Of a stretch of 25,313 nt of DNA, positions 21,001-25,313 are shown piece after piece; position 1 is the first letter of the stretch, and each line of letters opens with the position of its first letter. This DNA comes from Smittium mucronatum (lineage: Eukaryota > Kickxellomycota > Harpellomycetes > Harpellales > Legeriomycetaceae), in contig LSSL01000823.1 of NCBI GenBank assembly GCA_001953115.1, positions 1 to 25,313 of the forward strand. The letters are read 5' to 3'. The notes under the pieces are model-generated. The model made no database searches. It was not told the origin of the DNA and saw only the letters and a program-made list of their open reading frames with translations. The position numbers were made by a program, and so were the translations under genes.

Positions 21001-24000
21001 TTATTAGAATACGACAGTTTTTTTAAAAGTGCACCTGATTCATTATCTGAAGTTTCAATACCTTCCTCCATCGATGAAGGTTATATTACCACTGCTGAAA
21101 CTGCAACACCAAGTTTGGATGGCATATTTTCCGATACAGTGAATCTGCAGTCTAAAAGCTTAATCACAGATAGTCAAAGACTAAGCACAGTTTTTGTAAA
21201 ACCTTCTATAAGATCATCTTTATTTATTGATACAAGTGGCTCCGCTAGCAAAACTTTTAAGCCTACACCCGATTTTGCAGAAAAGACTATAAATACTTTA
21301 ACTTTTAATAATGTTGGCCACGATAAAAATTCGAACACAATTCCCAGTTCAACATCCAAAAATTCAATCATAAAAGAAAAAAGCCAATCCCTAAAAACAC
21401 CAAATCCTGCAGTTCTGAAATCCTCAAGTTCTTTGAAATCAGTTTCAATCTCGAATAATCATGCTCTCTCAAAATCCACGGGTTCTTCTATATCAATCAT
21501 TAGTAATGTAAAAACCAGTTTTTCTCTATCGAGTCCTAACGATCAGCGGTCTATTAAAAGTGCGTACAATTCTAATTATAAGACTGGCGTTGAATTTTCA
21601 AACGATGAAGAAGAAAATTCATTTAGTACCTATAATCCCAATCAAAATTCAGGCTACGAGTCTGAGAGTACACTTATAAGTTCCACAGAACAATTTTCTG
21701 AGGTTTCAGAGGAAAATGATGATATTATTGATTATGCTTTGGAAAATTTAGACTCACCTACGATATCTGTAGATGATCTAGCCGCACCTTCTAGTATTTT
21801 TACTACTACCTCTATGATTTCTGATAATAAATCTAGTCTTCCTACAAAATTCTCAGGTGACTCTAAGCAGTTTAGCAATCTCTATACTGATTCCACATAC
21901 TCCATTTTAGAGAAGTCTAGCCCACTTTCTGATAACTCTGTTTCTGATGCTGATTTAATCGACATTCCACAAAAAATATCAGAGAATGATTCAAAAGATG
22001 ATTCGACACCACTTACAATTATCTCTAACACTCAGTTCCCCTCTATTAAAGATGTTAATCAAGATGATGCCTCAAGCTCGTCATTTAGTGGGGATGAGTT
22101 CGTTTTGACAACTTCCGAAAAAGTCTCACAAACACATGTCATCCCAACAGATTCCACTTTAATGCCAAGTAATAGCAAAGTTTTTGGAATAGAAGATTTA
22201 TTGTCTTTATTGCATATTAAACCAAGAACTAGGACGACCACTTTACCTACTAACCAGAATTTAGTTCCAGTATCAATAAAAAGTAGATCAGCCGTTGTTA
22301 CATCCACTACAATGATTGAAAGTTCTAGTACACACTATCAATCTACATCATCTATTTTAGAGACACCCGAGGAATCTACTGAAGATAGTCTATTGCACTC
22401 TTATTCTTCCATCTCCGATTCCGATGAACCGGGACCCGTAAATGATTTTTTGGAGACATTATCATCAAAATCATCGCTAACATCAGATTCCAAATCAGAT
22501 TATTCCTCGGTGCCATATAAAGATCTTACATTACAAACAGCGCTTTCTCAAGACATTTCCAATACTGAGGAAGGCGCTTTTTCAAGCTTAATCAATACTT
22601 TAAATAAATCTACTGATTATACAGATTTAAATTTAGAATCATACACCGAGTCTTCAGAGAATGAAGATATAGTATCTGATGAATCCATAAGCGCTATTAA
22701 CATATCTCCATCATCGACTTTGGGATCTTTTTCCACGTCTTCTGAGGAAACCAGCTTTCAATCTGATGATATAGACCCTTCTTTAAGGTCCTCACTTTTA
22801 CGTTCTCAATCATCTATCCTTCAAGACAAAACTACAGATACAAGTATTATAGAGCCTAATATTTTGTCTAGTACCTTTTCATCGTTTATGGAGTCCCCTG
22901 AAGAACCAGATATTATCACTTCTCAGAACACTGAAAGCTCTTTAACTGCTACGTTGGTGCCTAGCTCTTTTACATATACTTTCGAGCATTCAACGAAAAC
23001 TTCTGGTTTCAATTCAGAATCCAATATTATTCCTGAAAGCTCTGAAGAAACTAACGGAAACTTTGGGAATTCAGAAATTACATTGTATTCAACTTCAAAT
23101 CTACTGGAATCTTTTTCTATTACAAATGGTCAGATATCAGAGAGTAATACCTATTCTTATCAAGTATCAGGTTCAAATGTTGACGGTTCTATGTCAACCG
23201 ATGAAGAAGATGGTGGTTTAATACAATCTTCGAGTCCAGCCATAGATTCTTCTTTGATGGTCATAAAGCCACCAGAACTGTTTGATGAAATAGAATTTAC
23301 CATAAATACTATTACCACATATAATTCTGAAACAGATTCATCATTTCCCAGTGATATCCAATCTAAAACAACTGAACCTATATCAAATACGGACCAAGTT
23401 GAATCTTCAACTGAAGAAACTATTTCCGTACCGAAAGATTTGTCCGAATCATTAAATACATCATCACCATCGACAACAGATATAAAATCTAATTCAAATG
23501 AAATTACAGCATCAATTCCGAGCTCTGTATCATTTTATGATAGTTTTATATCTATAAACAGCGACCCTGGTTCAAACTCAGACTCACTTTCAGATATTAA
23601 ATTGAATTCTTCAGGCGCCGAATCGGTCATATCCGAAGAAACTAGTATAAATCTTAGCATAGAAACTCAAACTATTAGTCAATCATTACAAATTGACATT
23701 ATCACTGATTCATCTGACTCTTTAGCGCTTTCAACAGATGACGCAACATCTAATTCCGAGGATACCACGCAGTCACTTTCAGATTTAGCAATATCATTTA
23801 ATAGATCTAGAACGTTTTCAAATTCAGTGTCATCATCTTTTGAGAATTCACCTATACCTTCGGATTCAGAATCAAATGATTTTGAAAATACATCTGACCC
23901 AGATTCAAATTCATTATCACCATTTTCGCAAGATTCTATGGTAAACTCAAATTCTGACCCCAGTTATTCTGATCTGACAAATGAACTACCCTCAAATTCG

Positions 24001-25313
24001 GTTTCACCAACGTATCAAGATTCTGAGCTGACCTTGAATTCCGCATTCAGTGATTCAGTTGCTACATCTGATCCAATCTCAAATTCATTATCACCATCTT
24101 CTGAAGATTCAAATATACCTTCCAATCCCGATTCTGTTGAAACGAATCCTATGTCTGATTCAGTCTCAGATTCGTTATCAACATTCCCTGAAGATTCGTC
24201 TATTTCCTCTGATTTCAATTCTGATGATTCATCAGCTACATCTGATCCAGCCTCAAATAATTCATCATCATCATCATCATCATCATCACCAGATTCTGTG
24301 TTGCCCTCTAATTACACCCCTAGTGAATCAGAACCAAAATCTGATGAATCTACAAATTCGGCATCACTATCTTCGCAAGATCCTGAGTTACCCTCAAATT
24401 CCACGCCCAATGATTCTGCATCCATATCCGAACCAGCCTCTAAATCTTCATTACCATCTACGCAAGGTTCTGAGTTTCCCTTTAATACCACAACCGATGA
24501 TTCATCTCCTACTGCTGATCCAAACTTAAATTCTGGATCATCATCTCCCGATGATTCGGCTATATCTTCTGATTCCAATTACGACGATTCATCTTTTTCA
24601 TCTGATCCAGCCTCAAATTCTGCATCATCTTCTTCACAAGACTCTGTGTTTCCCTCTGATTTTACCATTAGTGAATCAGCTCCAACATCCGATGAAGCTT
24701 CAAATTCGGCATCACTATCTTCGCAAGCTTCTGACTTAACTTCAAATTCAGCACTCAGTAATTCAGCTCATATGTCTGATACAGATTATAATTCTACTTC
24801 ACTGTCTTCGCAGGATTCCGAGTTGACTTTAGATCTCTCGCCCAGCGATTCGGTACCATCATCTAATTCAATCTCAAATTTGAGATCACCGTCCTCACAA
24901 GAATCAGATATGCCCTCTAATTCTGAATTTAATGATTCAGTTCCTACACCTGATCTAGATTCAAATTCGGCATCACTAACTTCACATGATTCAGAATTAC
25001 CTTCAAATTCCCCACACAGTGATTCTGCACCTATTCCGGATCCAGCCTCGAATTCGAAATCAATATCTAGTCAAAATTCTGAGTTTCCATCCAATTCCTT
25101 ACCTAGTGACTCTGCTCATACATCTAATCCAACATCATATACCGAGTATTCAACCCAACAAGACCCTGTATCAACATCAAATTCCGCACCAAGCGATTCA
25201 GCTCCTACATCTGGTCCAACCTCAAATTCTGCATCACCACCTTCTCAAGACTCTTTGATACCTTCAAACTTTGTTCCAAGTGATTCAGCTCCTACATCCG
25301 ATCCAGCCTCAAA
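18071..25313 (+). CDS. Giant secreted Ser-rich repeat protein, 4 predicted exons, 3' end missing
   Basis: Predicted join is 18071-18160, 18200-18313, 18449-18503 and 18629-25313, giving 2,314 residues with no stop before the edge. Residues 1-20 look like a signal peptide (MRLLASLIAIAAQSFIFI). Exons 2-3 add short basic/hydrophobic segments. Exon 4 opens with a Lys/Asn/Ser-rich stretch to about residue 400, including a KHKR dibasic site (137-140) and a duplicated 21-residue unit (310-351). Then comes a very long Ser/Thr/Asp/Glu-rich region with many S-x-E, SSEE and SDS words, and from residue 1813 tandem 29-residue repeats. No cysteine and only two tryptophans are encoded. No transmembrane segment or globular domain is seen. 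Family unknown. Mucin-like, phosphoserine-rich matrix, sericin-like glue or adhesive proteins share this composition, but so do many unrelated low-complexity proteins. Exon 4 is certain as coding; exons 1-3 are frame-supported predictions. Confidence 0.85.
18161..18199 (+). other. Predicted 39-nt intron 1 of the serine-rich gene
   Basis: CAG|GTTAAC opens the intron and TTCTATAAG closes it. A TACTAAA branch-site-like word lies at 18179-18185. Without removal the frame stops after eight codons (TAA at 18182-18184). With it, the signal-peptide exon joins exon 2 in phase 0, the only open frame of exon 2. Confidence 0.6.
18314..18448 (+). other. Predicted intron 2 of the serine-rich gene
   Basis: The donor is AAG|GTATAT and the acceptor ACAGAG|CTC. 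Two AGs stand side by side: the first (18445-18446) would shift the frame into a stop, so the second is required by phase. An earlier donor in exon 2, AAG|GTGATT at 18254, is also in phase, so exon 2 may be shorter. Confidence 0.5.
18504..18628 (+). other. Predicted intron 3 of the serine-rich gene
   Basis: A consensus donor CCG|GTAAGT and a T-rich tract ending AAATTAG|AT. The junction restores a GAT codon (G from exon 3, AT from exon 4) and keeps the long frame open. Confidence 0.75.
18778..18789 (+). other. KHKR proprotein-convertase-like site
   Basis: Codons 137-140 of the model encode Lys-His-Lys-Arg, followed by Glu-Ala-Gly. Dibasic sites of this form are cleaved by furin/kexin-type enzymes in secreted precursors. 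Cleavage here would free the long Ser-rich part from a short N-terminal propeptide. It is only a motif match. Confidence 0.35.
19297..19422 (+). repeat. Two-copy 21-residue tandem duplication in the basic region
   Basis: KKRSTILPSGSIKLNNSKT and KKPSTILSSGWVKLSHSKT repeat with a 63-nt period (19297 and 19360). The copies have diverged at several residues, so the duplication is not recent. The second copy carries one of only two tryptophans in the protein. Confidence 0.85.
23806..25313 (+). repeat. Tandem 29-residue (87-nt) Ser/Asp repeats, at least 17 copies
   Basis: Repeat starts fall at 23806, 23893, (23980), 24067, 24154, 24241, 24340, 24427, 24514, 24601, 24688, 24775, 24862, 24949, 25036, 25123, 25210 and 25297, the last cut by the edge. 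Consensus positions are S-D-P-A-S-N-S at 1-7, S-S-Q-D-S at 11-15, L-P-S-N-S at 17-21 and P-S-D-S-A-P-T at 23-29. The period is 87 nt throughout, except one +12 nt unit caused by a run of nine TCA codons. Copies are diverged at the DNA level, so length is conserved better than sequence. Confidence 0.9.
24262..24288 (+). repeat. (TCA)9 codon run encoding polyserine
   Basis: Nine consecutive TCA codons within one repeat unit give four more serines than the standard unit. This is a likely slippage product and a length-variable site. Confidence 0.9.

Noticed and set aside
19779..24578. Minus-strand open frames opposite the long exon
   Set aside because: They mirror the Ser (TCA/TCT) codons as Glu, Ser, Arg and stop-poor codons. 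The plus frame is open over the whole 6.7 kb and contains them all.
24050..25258. Plus-strand frames giving His/Ile/Leu/Gln-rich proteins, including a polyhistidine run
   Set aside because: They are frame-shifted readings of the TCA-rich repeats and are broken repeatedly, while the Ser frame stays open.
24067..25313. Regular 87-nt spacing suggestive of a CRISPR-like or satellite array
   Set aside because: The units are coding, open in one frame and diverged, with no identical repeat plus unique spacer pattern.

Overview
The window looks like nuclear DNA of an animal, probably an invertebrate with a very A+T-rich genome. The evidence is a spliced gene whose N-terminus resembles the metazoan RNA exonuclease REXO1, GT-AG introns (one of only 39 nt), a SINE-like retroposon with a 15-bp target-site duplication, a DNA transposon with long inverted repeats, and two TTAA-flanked MITE-like elements. 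I cannot name the lineage from the sequence alone.

Layout: (1) 1-674, minus strand: the 5' end of a REXO1-like gene that runs off the left edge. It has one exon with a CCCH zinc finger and one exon with a conserved helical segment. (2) 738-1292: upstream region of that gene, with a GA/CT tract. (3) 1293-3051: a non-autonomous DNA element with 281-bp terminal inverted repeats, whose left repeat was later split by a 191-bp retroposon. (4) 3052-13660: a gene-less desert of A+T-rich DNA with homopolymer runs and short microsatellites. (5) 13668-18070: less extreme composition, no convincing gene, a weak candidate exon, three perfect short-loop hairpins and two diverged copies of one TTAA MITE-like family. 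(6) 18071 to the right edge, plus strand: a large gene in four predicted exons. A signal-peptide exon and two short exons lead into one exon of at least 6.7 kb with no in-frame stop. This codes for a cysteine-free, Ser/Thr/Asp/Glu-rich protein that ends, within the window, in at least 17 tandem copies of a 29-residue repeat and is still open at the edge.

The two genes are divergently arranged about 17.4 kb apart and show no functional link. The most interesting object is the giant serine-rich, apparently secreted repeat protein. Its composition would suit a heavily phosphorylated or O-glycosylated extracellular matrix, adhesive, silk-glue-like or mucin-like material, but that role is inferred from composition only. 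Splice sites were chosen by eye from frame and consensus. All family assignments are from motif recognition without any search.
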